The translations under genes were made by a program, and so were the position numbers. Shown piece after piece: positions 35,201 to 47,329 of a stretch of 64,000 nucleotides of DNA. Origin of the DNA: Aristolochia californica (taxonomy: Eukaryota; Streptophyta; Magnoliopsida; Piperales; Aristolochiaceae); contig JARWKL010000010.1 in assembly GCA_029961685.1 (NCBI GenBank), positions 8,763,931 through 8,827,930 on the forward strand, in the 5' to 3' direction. The notes below the pieces were generated by a model that was not told the DNA's origin, searched no databases, and saw only the letters and a program-made list of their open reading frames with translations. The first letter of the stretch is position 1; each line of letters begins with the position of its first letter.

Positions 35201-36689
35201 TTCCTACATAAAGAAATTCAATTTTCAACTATTGAACAGTAGCTGGAAACAACAGAGATCAAAGAGAAAATTAGTTCTCTTCAGAAATTATTTGCCCAAG
35301 AAATTTGTAGTGACATTCCTACAACTTTTTGGGATCGACATAAATATATTGTGTCTTTACCATATATTGATGGGTTCAATGAAAGAACCATTCCGACAAA
35401 AGCAAGGCCTAGTCAAATGAAGCATGCCTTACTAGACCTCTACAAAAAGGAAATCCAATTTTTTTTGGATAAGAAATTAATTAGAAAATCTTACTCCCCA
35501 TGGAGTTGTACTGCTTTTTATGTCAATAAAAATGCAGAGAAGGAATGAGGTGTTCCTAGATTAGTGGTTAATTATAAAACCCTTAATGATTGTTTGAGAT
35601 GAATTCGCTATCCTATCCCAAACAAAATAGATTTATAAGACATATTGTTTTCTTCTAAAATCTTTTCCAAATTTTATTTGAAATCTGGATATTGGCAAAT
35701 TCAAATCAACGAAAAGGATAAATATAAGACTGCATTCATTATTCCCTTTGGTCACTTTGAATGGAATGTTATGCCTTTTGGTTTGAAAAATGCTCCATCT
35801 GAATTTCAGAATATCATGAATGATATATTTGCTTCTTATTCTGAGTTTACAATTGTTTATATTGATGATATCCTTGTTTATTCAGAATCTCTTGATGCTC
35901 ATTTTAAGCATTTACATTTTTTCAAATCCGTTATTAGAAAACATGGGTTGGTGATATCGACAACAAAAATGAATTTTTTTAGACCTCTGTAAGATTCTTA
36001 GGTCACAATATTCATAAGGGAAGGATAGTTCCCATTGATCGAAGCATTGAGTTTGCCTCTAAGTTTCTTGATGAATTATTGGAGAAAACTCAACTTCAGA
36101 GATTTCTAGGAAGTCTCAATTATATTGCTGATTATTATCCTCATCTTGCCCAAGACTCAGCAATATTGCATAAAAGCTCAGAAAGAATCCTGAGCCATGG
36201 ACTCCTCAACACACTCAGGCAGTCCAACCTATCAAGAGTAAGGTACGACAACTCCCTTGTCTTAACCTAACCAATCCTTCTTATCCGAAGGTTGTAGAGA
36301 CAGATGCCTCCCATATAGGCTATGGTGGCATCCTCAAACAAATTAATCCAATTGGTAAAGAAGAACTTGTTCGATTTACCTCTGGTAATTGGCATGATGC
36401 ACAAATTAATTATTCCACTGTTAAACAAGAAATTTTGGCAATAATTAAGTGCATTCATAAATTTCAAGATGACTTATTAAATCAGAAATTTCTTTTAAGA
36501 GTTGATTGTTCGGCTGCAAAATCAATTCTTAAGAAGGATGTGAAAAATCTTACTTCCAAGCAAATCTTTACGAGATGGCAGGCGGAATTAAGCACCTTTG
36601 ATTTTGATAATGAACATATCAAAGGAGAATTAAACTCCTTACCTGATTTTCTAACCCGTGAATTTCTCCAGGGTCAAAATCATGTATAA
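32210..36689 (+). pseudogene. Viral ORF2 polyprotein (CP-AP-RT-RNase H), copy B
   Basis: ATG at 32210, two bases after the ORF1 stop. About 1,490 codons in total. The frame is constant from 32210 to about 35985, with stops at 32504-32506, 34073-34075 and others, so the coat protein is open for 475 codons (32648-34072). Core GFSGTLKGWWDN near 33428, basic tail near 34000, intact CCHC finger 34181-34222. Protease motif IDSGVDLNC near 34830, RT from 35351 with FGLKNAPSEFQ and YIDD near 35863. One-base deletions near 35985 and 36175 shift the RT C-terminus. RNase H (ETDASHIGYGG) is near 36300, ending TAA 36687-36689. It would supply capsid, protease and replicase. Confidence 0.9.
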
Positions 36690-38330
36690 CCCCGAAAGGG
36701 GCCAACCACTCCCAATCAGAGGACATGGAAATCAATCTAGAGGCCGAGGCCGCAAAAATCAAGAAAGAGGAAATTCCTCCGACAAAAAGGGTAAAACCCC
36801 AGTGTCTTATAAAGAGACACTTGAAGCAGAACCAGAGTATATTACTCTTTCGGATTTGGATACAATATTGATCCTCAATAAGGAGGACTTGGATAGTACC
36901 TTGGATTCCTGGGAGATGTCACAAAAATGGCTTGGAGAAGCCTACTGTCCCATCCGTGCAGGAAAACGATGGTATTCTTATGAATCTATTTTGGTTCATT
37001 TAAATTCAATAGCAGTGCATCATACACTGTCTATTGTGGCTAAATGGGATAGCCCCAGAGCATACAGTAAATGTAAGATTCAAAGATTCATGCATCCCTC
37101 AACATGGGGAAAATTTGATTTAGCTAAAGCAGTTAATCTTCCTAATGATGAGGAATTTAATTATTGGGACTATATGGATTCTTGGTATAATACCTTTTAT
37201 TACCAAAATCCCTCCCATAGACATTCCTGGTTTTTCCGGGGGGAAAAGAATGTATATCAGAGGTCATTACCTCTACCCAGTTGGGTATTTGCATGGTGGA
37301 ACAAATTTGGGCCACCCATTTCAATCTTACTTGAACCAATCAAGGTTCATTTTGTTAAATGGACTCAATCCAATCCTGAGCTTAAAGCTTTGGGTTTTAA
37401 AAAACCCCCAAGAAATTGTAACATCTTTATCTTCTTTATGGTATTTTCTATACCATGGATTTGGAGATGGGATTGTACTACAGGCTTTAATGATAAAGGC
37501 TTTCCATTATTATTAAGGACATTTCATGCTCGTTGGTGGAAGAATTTCCCCAATATTGATAATAAAGTTGCAGAAATTGCGTTTACTATCATTCAAAATG
37601 AAAATAATCATGGATTACATAGAATCCTGGAAGTCCATTATGACTCCACCAATTGATTTGGCACCTTCAAAACTCAATTAAGGAGTTTGTTTCCGAATAT
37701 TTATGAGAAAGAGATTATGAGAAAAAATTTTAGAATCAATGAAGGATTCTATGGTTACACAGTGCAATGAAGGCACATCCTCTCATCCAGCAGAAGACAA
37801 CATGTCTATTTCCGAACCATCTGCTGCCGAAGAAGAAGAAGAAGAAGAAGAAAACATTGTAGAGCATGATGATAATGCTACTGCTAATGAGTCATTACCA
37901 GATAGTCAGCCTCTGGAAGATGACAAATATATTGCTGCAATGTTTCATATGATCGAAGCAAAATCTAAAAGAAAATAATTTGTTTCAGGATATGACTATG
38001 ACAGACACATCTGTACCAAATTCGTCGGCCAAGAGTGTCCAAAAGCAACAGAGGAAATGTTATCCTCCGACCCATAGCTGACCTATTTGTCACATCAATC
38101 AAGGCACCTTCAATATCTTTGGTCGGCCATTCTCCATAAAGTCACAAGCATGGGATGCCGAATGTAGCCGCCTTCATCGGATAAGAGTAAAAGCTCTTCG
38201 ACAAAGAAAGATTATGTGGGACCAAACTCATCAAAGGTCTCTTTCACATCTCAATCATGGAGATAATGGACAACCAAGTCAAAAGCATCTCATTAAAGGA
38301 GATGAGTCATCTCAATCGCCTCAATTATAG
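36682..38330 (+). pseudogene. Viral ORF3, unknown function, copy B
   Basis: ATG at 36682 overlaps the ORF2 stop by 8 nt. It is open for about 324 codons to a TGA at 37654-37656, the longest surviving ORF3. N-terminal Gly/Arg-rich basic stretch (RGRGRKNQERG), conserved YKETLEAEPEYITL, tryptophan-rich centre (LPSWVFAWWNKFGPP near 37280, IPWIWRWDC near 37455). An acidic Glu-repeat stretch lies at about 37825. The FGRPFSIKS-type C-terminal part (38120) is in another frame. A one-base insertion near 37725 and stops at 37976 and 38082 break it. No catalytic motif recognised; the basic N-terminus suggests nucleic-acid contact, which is inference. Confidence 0.75.
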
Positions 38331-39067
38331 AGGCTTATCTTTTGTTTATTGGTGGATTTCAAAACCCGTTCGAATCCACCGTATTTTCCTCCATATTTAT
38401 TAGGAGTTATTTTCGTTTTTTAAGGCATCACTTGAATCACTTGTTAAGTGAAGCTTCCCCGTTGTACTCAAGGTTGCCTACGTGTGTGTTTGCATTACTT
38501 GGATTTTATTGTAAGTATTATATGTGAATAAGATAGTGAGATATTACTGTTAGTCTTTCCTCTTTGTGTGTTAATTTGCCTTCTGTCAATTTCCTACTTT
38601 TGCTGTAATTTGGTTTCTGAGCCATGGAAGGCTTTGAATATCCAGGTATGGAGTAATATATTATAATTTTTTTATATTTTAATCATCAGGGGAGATAACT
38701 TACTTCGCAATGTTATAATGATTTTACTATTCATCATCGTTCTTGGTATGATATGGGACGTCACCTAAGTTGCATTAAGTCAAGGCCGTGTTGCCGTTAC
38801 CGTGAATAGGCATAGGCGTTGAAGGCCACTACTCATAAATCGTTGACAGACGTGTATCTGATCAAGAAGATGATGAACAGTAAATTAATTATGATATTAT
38901 GAACAATAGTTTGCTTCGTTCATGATTACCATATAATCAGTTTATAATATGTTTACTTCATACTAGGATATTCCTACTTCTGGTTTTCTTTTACCACTCC
39001 TGCTGTAGTGTAATTTAGTTTACTGTTAAGTTTCTTTTAATTGTATTCATTTTTAATTTGCCAAAAA
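38331..39067 (+). promoter_or_regulatory. Viral intergenic region: promoter, leader and primer site (B-C junction)
   Basis: The only complete intergenic region in the window. A weak TATA-like ATATTTATTAGG is at 38393-38404, then AAGGCATCACTTGAATC near 38423 (probable transcript start), and a TTGTAAGT...GTGAATAAG stretch near 38509-38532. The primer site is at 38611-38623. After it, about 440 nt of leader with several short ATG frames leads to the ORF1 ATG at 39068. In the family this region drives the pregenomic RNA, and its leader is usually structured. Confidence 0.65.
38611..38623 (+). other. Viral tRNA-iMet-like primer binding site
   Basis: TGGTTTCTGAGCC matches the standard caulimovirid TGGTATCAGAGCC at 11 of 13 positions. 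It sits at the expected distance after the promoter. Fragment H carries a closer match at the same viral position. Confidence 0.7.
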
Positions 39068-40087
39068 ATGGCATCCAGTAGTAGGATTACTGAATCAGTT
39101 AAGAATGCTTCTCTCGTTGAATATAAAGTTCAACAAAAATTAAATGATTGGACAATTTCGTCCATTAAACCTACTTCAATATACAAGAAAGGGACTTTTA
39201 CCCTTTCGAGTACCATGGGCATTAAAACCATGGAATAAACAATTAATCTTGAAAATCAAGATTCTACTCTTAAATTATTAGAGTTAATAGATCTCAATAA
39301 GTATCTAACAGATACTGAGAAAAAATACATGCATATTGGATGCATACAGATAGCGTTCAGACCCTTGACCTTACTAGGGATGAACACATGTCTGCTGGCC
39401 ATTCTATGAGATGGTCACTATTTTGATTGGAAACCTTCATTAATGGGTATAGTGGAAACGAGTCTCAGTAGGGGACCCGTTTATTTTAATGTCCATCCAA
39501 ACCTTACCCTATCGTTAACAGATAGGATTTTTTTAGAATCTATCCAGTTGAGGATTCTAACACAGGGATACAATTTTATTCTTGGAACTGAAACCATTGC
39601 AGTTATTGCAAGGATTCATTTCAAAATTATGAATACTTTAGACCCTAAGGTATTACACTTACCAGATCAGGGTAAGACTGTTTTGATCGAGACAGATCTC
39701 ATGAGTGCCAATGTTGCCACTCCAAGGATGATCAATTGGGAGGAAATTCATTTACCAGCTAACTGGACCATTCCCCAGGCTATTCCTCCAAGACTCCTGA
39801 TTAATCAGGATATTGATCAAGTACTTCAATCCACCGATGAAGACGTGGTTATTAATTTTAAATCTAAGAATCCCTATCGAGTATCTTTACCACCATCATC
39901 CAGATACTTGGATGTAGGCCAGACCTCGAGTCTACAAGAGGTGGTTGAACAACAATCCTGTAAGGATGATTCCTCATTAAAAGGAATCCACTTATCAGAC
40001 ACCCAGATACCTCATGGGGTCTACCAAGAAAGGGAGCATGAACGGACTTCTCCCACTCCCAGTGAAATGACTGGTTTCAATCTCTGA
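39068..40087 (+). pseudogene. Viral movement protein (ORF1), copy C
   Basis: Only copy with the N-terminus. ATG 39068 (MASSSRITESVKNASL) was chosen because it is the first ATG of the conserved frame after a long leader. 340 codons to TGA 40085-40087. The frame is unbroken by indels but has a TAA at 39236-39238 (CAA in copy D) and a TGA near 39407 shared with copy B. The 30K-like core lies at 39443-39960 and the C-terminus SEMTGFNL precedes the stop. Its product would localise to plasmodesmata. Confidence 0.85.
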
Positions 40088-40089
40088 TT

Positions 40090-43000
40090 ATGAATTTTAC
40101 ACCTCATCAGATTGACCAGGACCCACCACCTTTTGTGGTGGATAGAGCAGCAATTAAAGCTAAATTCTTTTACACCCATAATCTAGGTTTCACACGATGG
40201 TTTTTTGACACCTACGGGAACACAGAACGCATGGAATTTTCAAAGAATTTTTATCTTTATTGGAAAAATATAAGGTTATTATGTCTTTTGTTGATTGGTT
40301 TATGCATTATAGATTGAAGCAAGCGGAGAAGCGACCATTAGTTTCTTCCCCCCATTCCACTCTTTCAACCCTAATGAAAGAATGGCAGCTTCAATCTGGC
40401 ACAACCATCAGATCAGTACATCCTCCAACTGATTCGATCAAGCTTGAATTTCCAAGCTCCTCAGGGAAATCCCCTGATTATGTTGAAGCAGTTGCTTTTG
40501 TCAATCCTGAAGCGAATCTCAACCCCATGGGTCAAATCAGGAGACAAAATAACTTTACCAATTTAAATCTCAAAAACAATTGTCCAACAACTAATTTGTA
40601 TTGAAGATTTATTGGATAAAGCTAATCCAGAGAAATATTGTCAAAATCCTTATGACTTATCTTCTCGCAAATTACCTTTATTGATGAACAATAAACCGCT
40701 CATTAAATCACCTGTTCCAGTTAGGAACTTTAAATTGGATAATAATTCTGAAGTTGTTGAGGAATTATTATCTAGGCTTGGAAGATTGAATCTTTCTAAA
40801 GATCAACTCAAACAAGCCAAGGAGGCCAAAGTGGCTGAGATTTTAAAAAGCATTCAGGTTTTAGAATCTCATGAATCTCAAGAAGATTCTTTATCGCAAA
40901 ATACTGAGGATTTAACTCCTTCTGCATACTTTGATTCTGATGTTGGTCAAGAATTAAATCTCAAAGATTTAGGTCTCACCAATGTCAATCAGGCTGAAGA
41001 TATTCTTCAGGAAATGATTCAAGACCAATCGAGTATTCAAAAATTAAATTATTCTAAAAAATCTACTCGTCGCTGGGATCTAAATCACAAACTCTATTAT
41101 AATAGACCTATTATATGAAGAGAATGTGTATATAGATAAAAAAGCTTATGATGGCAAAGCCATCTATGAATGGAACATAGATGCCATGTCTGAATATAAT
41201 ATATTAGAACATTGTCGCCTAATGCTTATGTATTGTATAATCTGTCGGCAACATAAGAATTCCAATCAAGGAATAGCATAAATGCTTACTGTAGGGTTTT
41301 CTGGAATCCTTAAAGGTTGGTGGGATAATATCCTCACCTTGAACAACATCAGGAAATTTACAATTCAAAAAAGGTTATTAAAACTGCATCAGGCCTTTCC
41401 TCGGCTAGGATGAAGCAATTTTTACCTTAATTTCCTGTATTGTTCATCATTTCATTGGAAATTTGACTTCCACTTCAGATAAGGGAAGAGAGGTTTTTCA
41501 AAATCTTAGGTGTCGAACACTTAGCCATTTTAGATGGTATAAGGATGTCTTCCTCACTAAGGTTATGCAAAGACCAGATGCCAATAATGAATATTGGAAA
41601 GCTAAATTTATTGATGGATTACCAACTCTTTTTCCCAGTAAGGCAAGAAAAAGGTTAGGTAATGAGGTAGGAATTATCAACTACCATCAATATACATATG
41701 GTCTCCTTACTAGTGCTATCATCGAAGAAGGACTGACCTTATGTAATGATTTAAAGCTTCAAGCTCAGCTTAAGAAACAAAATCTTACTGGTAAGCATGA
41801 GCTTGGTGAATTCTGTGAACAATTTGCTTGTGATACAGGACCACCACTTTCCCATCAAAGGAAAGGAATAGGTAAAGTCTCTCAATCTACGAGATAGGAA
41901 CACTACACTTACCAAAGTAGGAGATATCCAAAACGACAGTCTCATCAAAAGACTCGTCATGAACCTAGGAGACCTCCTCCTTGACAGAGACCACCTCCTA
42001 GAAGAAATCATCCTCCTCCTCCAGACAAAAAGAAAATTGTCTGTTATAAATGTGGAAAGTTAGGCCACTATTCCAACTAATGCAAAACAAAAGAGAAACT
42101 TAACCCGCTGCAGATTGATGAAGGATTAAGAATCCAGTTGGCCAAAATTCTCTTAAATTCTTATTCTGGGATGATATTGATTATGCCTCATCCAGCCAAT
42201 CAGAAGACGACCAAGATTGTAGCTACTCTCATCTACAATCTGTGGCACAAATGCATTAGATTAATGTTCTTACTACTGACCAACAACTTATGCTTAAGAA
42301 CAATGATCAAGAGGAAGATCCTCTTACCAAAAGATATTTAATTAAGAATATCTTGAACAAATTCAAAGTACTTCAAAGATACCTCCCATCCAAGGAGTTA
42401 AACCTTATTCTTTGAAGGAAATTATTGGTCGTTATGAAGAAACAAATTCTTCAAAACAACCAGTAACCATCTCCTCATTACAAGGAGAAATTAGAGAAAT
42501 CGAGCTTGGCTTAAAAGAATTAAAATCCCTTTTATAAAAAGCTTGAAAAAAATGTGAACAAAATTGTTTACATCAAGAAAAGAAATATGAGGAGTCTTTT
42601 CTTAACCAAATCACGAAAGTCATCCATCAAAGATGGCATACTATGATTAATTTGGTTATTAATCAGAACTTTGTCATCCCTAAACTGACAGCTCAGATTG
42701 ATAGTGGAGCAGACTTAAACTTCATCCAGGAAGGGTTAATTCCAACCCAATATTTTGAAAAAACTACTCAAACATTGGCCAATTCCAATGGAGACAAATG
42801 AAAATTAAAAATAAATTAAACAATGCCTCCATATGCACTAATGATCAGTGCATCATTACTGACTTTTTGTTAGAAAAAAATATGACTCAACAAGTCATTT
42901 TAGGCACTCCTTTTCTGGAGAAAATTATGCCAATTAAAGGCATTGATAACCATGGAATTCTTTGACAGGTTAATAATAAACCTATATATTTCTCTTTCAA

Positions 43001-44527
43001 ATCTCCACCTCAAATCAGTTTCATCAATGAGATTTCAGAATTGAGAAATGTTAAAGAACATCATCTTTGTTTCCTACAAAAAGAAATTCAATTTTTAACT
43101 ATTGAACAACAGCTAGAAACTACAGAGATCAAAGAGAAAATTAGTTCTCTCCATAAATTATTTCCCCAAGAAATTAGTAGTGACATTCCTATAGCTTTTT
43201 GGGATCGACATAAATATATTTTGTCTTTACCATATATTGATGGGTTCAGTGAAAAAACCATTCTGACAAAAGCAAGGCCTAGTCAAATGAAGCATGCCTT
43301 ACTAGACCTCTGCAAAAAGGAAATCCAAAATTTGTTGGGTAAGAAGATAAGAAATTAATTAGAAAATCTTACTCCCCATGGAATTGTACTGCTTTTTATG
43401 TCAATAAAAATGCAGAGAAGGAATGAGATGTTCCTAGATTAGTGGTTAATTATAAACCCCTTAATGATTGTTTGAGATGGATATGTCATCCTATCCCAAA
43501 CAAAAAATATTTATTAGACAGATTGTTTTCTGCTCAAATCTTTTCCAAATTTGATTTGAAATCTGAATATTGGCAAATTCATATCAACGAAAATGATAAA
43601 TATAAGACTGCATTCACTATTCCCTTTGGTCACTTTGAATGGAACGTTATGCCTTTTGTTTGAAAAATGCTCCATCTGAATTTCAGAATATCATGAATGA
43701 TATATTTTCTTCTTATTCTGAGTTTACAATTGTTTATATTGATGATATCCTTGTTTATTCAGAATCTCTTGATGCTCATTTTAGCATTTACATGTTTTCA
43801 AATCCATTATTAGTAAACATGGGTTGGTGATATCGGCACCAAAAATGAAATTTTTTCAGACCTCTGTAAGATTCTTAGGTCACAATATTCATAAGGAAAG
43901 ATAGTTCCCATTGATCGAAGCATTGAGTTTGCCTCCAAGTTTCCTGATGAATTACTGGAAAAAAACTCAAATTCAGAGATTTCTATGAAGTCTCAATTAC
44001 AATATTGCATAAAAGACTCAGAAAGAATCATGAGCCATGGACTCCTCAACACACTCAGGTAGTCCAACTTATCAAGAGTAAGGTACGACAACTCCCTTGT
44101 CTTAGCCTAACCAATCCTTCTTATCCGAAGGTTGTAGAGACAGATGCCTCCCATATAGGCTATGGTGGCATCCTCAAACAAATTAATCCCATTGGTAAAG
44201 AAGAACTTGTTCGATTTACCTCTGGTAATTGGCATGATGCACAAATTAATTATTCCACTGTTAAAAAAAAAATTGGCAATAATTAAGTGCATTCATAAAT
44301 TTCAAGATGACTTATTAAATCAAAAATTTCTTTTAAGAGTTGATTGTTCGGCTGCAAAATCAATTCTTAAGAAGGATGTGAAGAATCTTACTTCCAAACA
44401 AATCTTTGCCAGATGGCAGGCGGAATTAAACGCCTTTGATTTTGATATTGAACATATCAAAGGAGAATTAAACTCCTTACTTGATTTTCTAACCCGTGAA
44501 TTTCTCCAGGGTCAAAATCATGTATAA
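40090..44527 (+). pseudogene. Viral ORF2 polyprotein (CP-AP-RT-RNase H), copy C
   Basis: ATG 40090, two bases after the ORF1 stop. More damaged than copy B: a deletion of about 15 nt near 41107, several indels at 41230-41420 in the coat-protein core, and a TAA inside the otherwise complete CCHC finger (42042-42083). The protease IDSGADLNF motif is near 42700, RT from about 43220 with YIDD near 43737, and about 40 nt are deleted near 43995. RNase H has ETDASHIGYGG near 44140. Ends TAA 44525-44527. Domain order and length match copy B. Confidence 0.85.
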
Positions 44528-46169
44528 CCCCAGAAAGGGGCCAACCAGTCCCAATCAGAGGATGTGGAAATCAATCTAGAGGCCGAGGCCGCAAAAATCA
44601 AGAAAGAGGAAATTCCTTCGACAAAAAGGGTAAAACCCCAGTGTCTCATAAAGAGACACTTGAAGCAGAACCAGAGTATATTACTCTTCCGGATTTGGAT
44701 ACAATATTGATCCTCAATAAGGAGGACTTGGATGGTACCTTGGATTCCTGGGAGATGTTACAGAAATGGCTTGGAGAAGCCTATTGTCCCATCCGTGCAG
44801 GAAAACGATGGTATTCATTTAAATCTATTTTGGCTCATTTAAATTCAATAGCAGTGCATCATACACTGTCTATTGTGGCTAAATGGGATAGCCCAAGAGC
44901 GTACAGTAAATGTACGATTCAAATATTCATGCATCCCTCAACATGGGGAAAATTTGATTTAGCTAAAGCAGCTAATCTTCCTAATTATAAGGAATTTAAT
45001 TATTGGGACTATATGGATTCTTGGTATAATACCTTTTATTACCAAAATCCCTCCCATAGACATTCCTGGTTTTTCTAGTGGGAAAAGAATGTATTCCAGA
45101 GGTCATTACCTCTACCCAGTTGGGTATTTGCATGGTGGAACAAATTTGGGCCAGCCATTTCAATCTTACCTGAACCAATCAAGGTTAATTTTGTTAAATG
45201 GACTCAATCCAATCCTGAGCTTAAAGCTCTGGGTTTTGAAACCCCCCCCCCCCCCAAGAAATAATAACATCTTTATCTTCTTTATGGTATTTTCTATACC
45301 ATGGATTTGGAGATGGGATTGTACTACAGGCTTTAATGATAAAGGTCTTCCAGTATTATAAAGGACATTTCATGTTCGTTGGTCAAAGAATTTCCCCAAT
45401 ATTGATACCAAAGTTACAGAAATTGCGTCTGCTATCATTCAAAATGAAAATAATCTTGGATTACATAGAATCCCGGAAGTCCATTTTGACTCCACCAATT
45501 TATTTGGCACCTTCAAAACTCAATTAAGGAGTTTGTTTCTGAATATTTCTGAGAAAGAGATTATGAGAAAAATTTTAGAATCAATGAAGGATTCTATGGT
45601 TACGCAGTGCAATGAAGGCACATCCTCTCATCCAGCAGAAGACAACATGTCTATTTTTGAACCATCTATTGTCGAAGAAGAAGAAGAAGAAAACATTGAA
45701 GAGCGTGATGATAATGCTACTACTAATGAGTCATTACCAGATGGTCAGCCTCTGGAAGATGACGAATATATTGCTGCAATGTTTCGTATGATCGAAACAA
45801 AATCTAAAAGAAAATAATGTGTTTCAGGATATGACTATGACAGACACTTCTGTACTAGATTCATCGGCCAAGTCCGTCCAAAAGCAACAGAGGAAATCTT
45901 TTCCTCCCGCCCATAGCTGGCCTATTAGTCACATCAATCAAGGCACCTACAGTATCTTTGGTCGGCCATTTTCCATAAAGTCACAATCATGGGATGCCGA
46001 ATGTTGTCGCCTTCATCGAATAAGAGTAAAAGCTCTTCGACAAAGAAAGATTCTTTGGGACCAAGCCCATCAAAGGCCTCTTTCACATCTCAATCATGGA
46101 GATAATGGACAACCAAGTCAAAAGCATCTCAATAATGGAGACGAGTTATCTCAGCCCCCTCAATTATAG
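44520..46169 (+). pseudogene. Viral ORF3, unknown function, copy C
   Basis: ATG 44520 overlaps the ORF2 stop. One inserted A after the fourth codon shifts the frame, which is open again at 44641-45078 (KETLEAEPEYITLP, WEMLQKWLGEAYCP). A run of 14 C at 45241-45254 (five in copy B) is another indel. The middle and the acidic part are readable to TAA 45815-45817. The C-terminal part (SAKSVQKQQRK, FGRPFSIKS, DQAHQRPL) is open in the +1 frame from 45819 to 46169. Function unknown. Confidence 0.7.
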
Positions 46170-46415
46170 AGGCTTATCTTTTGTTTATTGGTGGATTTCA
46201 AAACCTGTTCAAATCCACCGTATTTTCCTCCTTCTTTATAAGGAGTTATTTTTGTTTGTTAAGGCATCACTTGAATCACTTGTTAACCGGAGCTTCCTCC
46301 ATTGTACTCAAGGTTGCCTACGTGTGTGTTTGCATTACTTAGAGTTTTATTGTAAATATTTTATGTGAATAAGATAGTGAGAAAATACAATTAGTCTTTC
46401 CTCTTTGTCTGTTAA
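46170..46415 (+). promoter_or_regulatory. Viral promoter/leader start, copy C
   Basis: TTTATAAG (46235-46242) inside CTCCTTC...AAGGAG, then AAGGCATCACTTGAATC (near 46261) and a TTGTAAAT...GTGAATAAG stretch. The leader matches 38331-38580 until about 46413, then changes to TTTC tract. The primer site is not reached. Confidence 0.6.
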
Positions 46416-47329
46416 TTTACCTTCTTTATTTCATTCTTCCTTTCTATTTCATTTTTTCTTTCTTTATTTTATCTTTCTTTCTATCATTCTTTTTCTTTTT
46501 TTCCTTCTTTATTTCATTCATCCTTTCTTTTTCATTTTTTATTTCTTTATTTTTTCTTTCTTTCTTATTCTTTCTTTCTGACTTGTTGTTTGTTTGTTTG
46601 TTTGTTTCTATCGTGGTTCTTGCTTTCTTCTTCTTTCCATATTAATTATTTATTTCTATGTGCCTTCTTTATTTGTACTTTCTTGTTTTTTGCTTTCTTC
46701 ATTCATTCTTTCTTCTTTCCTATTTTTTTCAATGTGCCTTATTTCTTTATTTATTCTTTTCTCTTTATTTCTTCTTTCTCATTCTCTCATTTGTTCTTTT
46801 TTGTTTATTTCTTTCATTGTTTATGTTTCTTTCGTTCATTTTTCCCTGTTTCTTTCTTTATTTCTTCAACTTTCTTTCAATCTTTCCAATTTCTTTCTTT
46901 GTTCTTGTTCTCTTTTCTTCTTTTCTTCTTTCTTTCTTCCTCTCTTCTTTTGTCTTTATTTTTTATTTTCATCTTTCTTTCTATCTTGTTTCTTGAGATT
47001 TTTGTTTCTTTTTTTCTTTCTTTCTTATTCTTTCTATCTATAAATCTTTCTTCTTTCCATCTTAATTTGTTTGTATCATTTGTCTTTATTTTTATTTTTA
47101 CTTTATTTCTTATTTTTATTTTTCCTTTTCTTTTTAATCATTATTTCTTTCTTTCTTTCTTCTTTAATATTTCTTATTTCTTTCCTTATTGATTTTTTCT
47201 TTTGTCTTTCATTCTTTCATTCTTCTTTCTTTCTTTTCGCCTTCTTTCTTTCTATCTTTCTTCCTCACTTCTTGTGTCTTTCTTGTTTATTTTTATCGTT
47301 CTTTCAATCTTGTTTCTTGCTGATCTATA
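46416..47329 (+). repeat. Pyrimidine (TTTC-type) tract
   Basis: Connects copy C to copy D. It carries the landmark CAATGTGCCTT at 46730-46740 and ordered islands that match the reverse complement of 7440-8200. It ends in a GATCTATAATGTAG motif mirrored at 7380. No gene seen. Confidence 0.9.

Larger units (their letters stand above)
31370..46415 (+). mobile_element. Head-to-tail tandem of endogenous pararetrovirus copies B and C (type I)
   Basis: Order: ORF1(B, truncated)-ORF2(B)-ORF3(B)-leader-ORF1(C)-ORF2(C)-ORF3(C)-promoter. Equivalent positions repeat at 7,880 bp (31563 and 39443) and 7,838 bp (36682 and 44520). The difference is due to small deletions in C. The movement-protein stretches differ at only 2 of 214 residues. 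The left end joins fragment H head to head and the right end turns into a pyrimidine tract just before the viral primer site. Confidence 0.9.

Noticed and set aside
38700..38900. Possible host exon or RNA gene in the viral leader
   Set aside because: The stretch lies between the viral primer site and ORF1 start, has short frames only, and is best explained as viral leader.
46590..47192. 200-codon open frame in the tract between copies C and D
   Set aside because: Pyrimidine tract translation of the same kind; it matches other tract copies, not a protein family.
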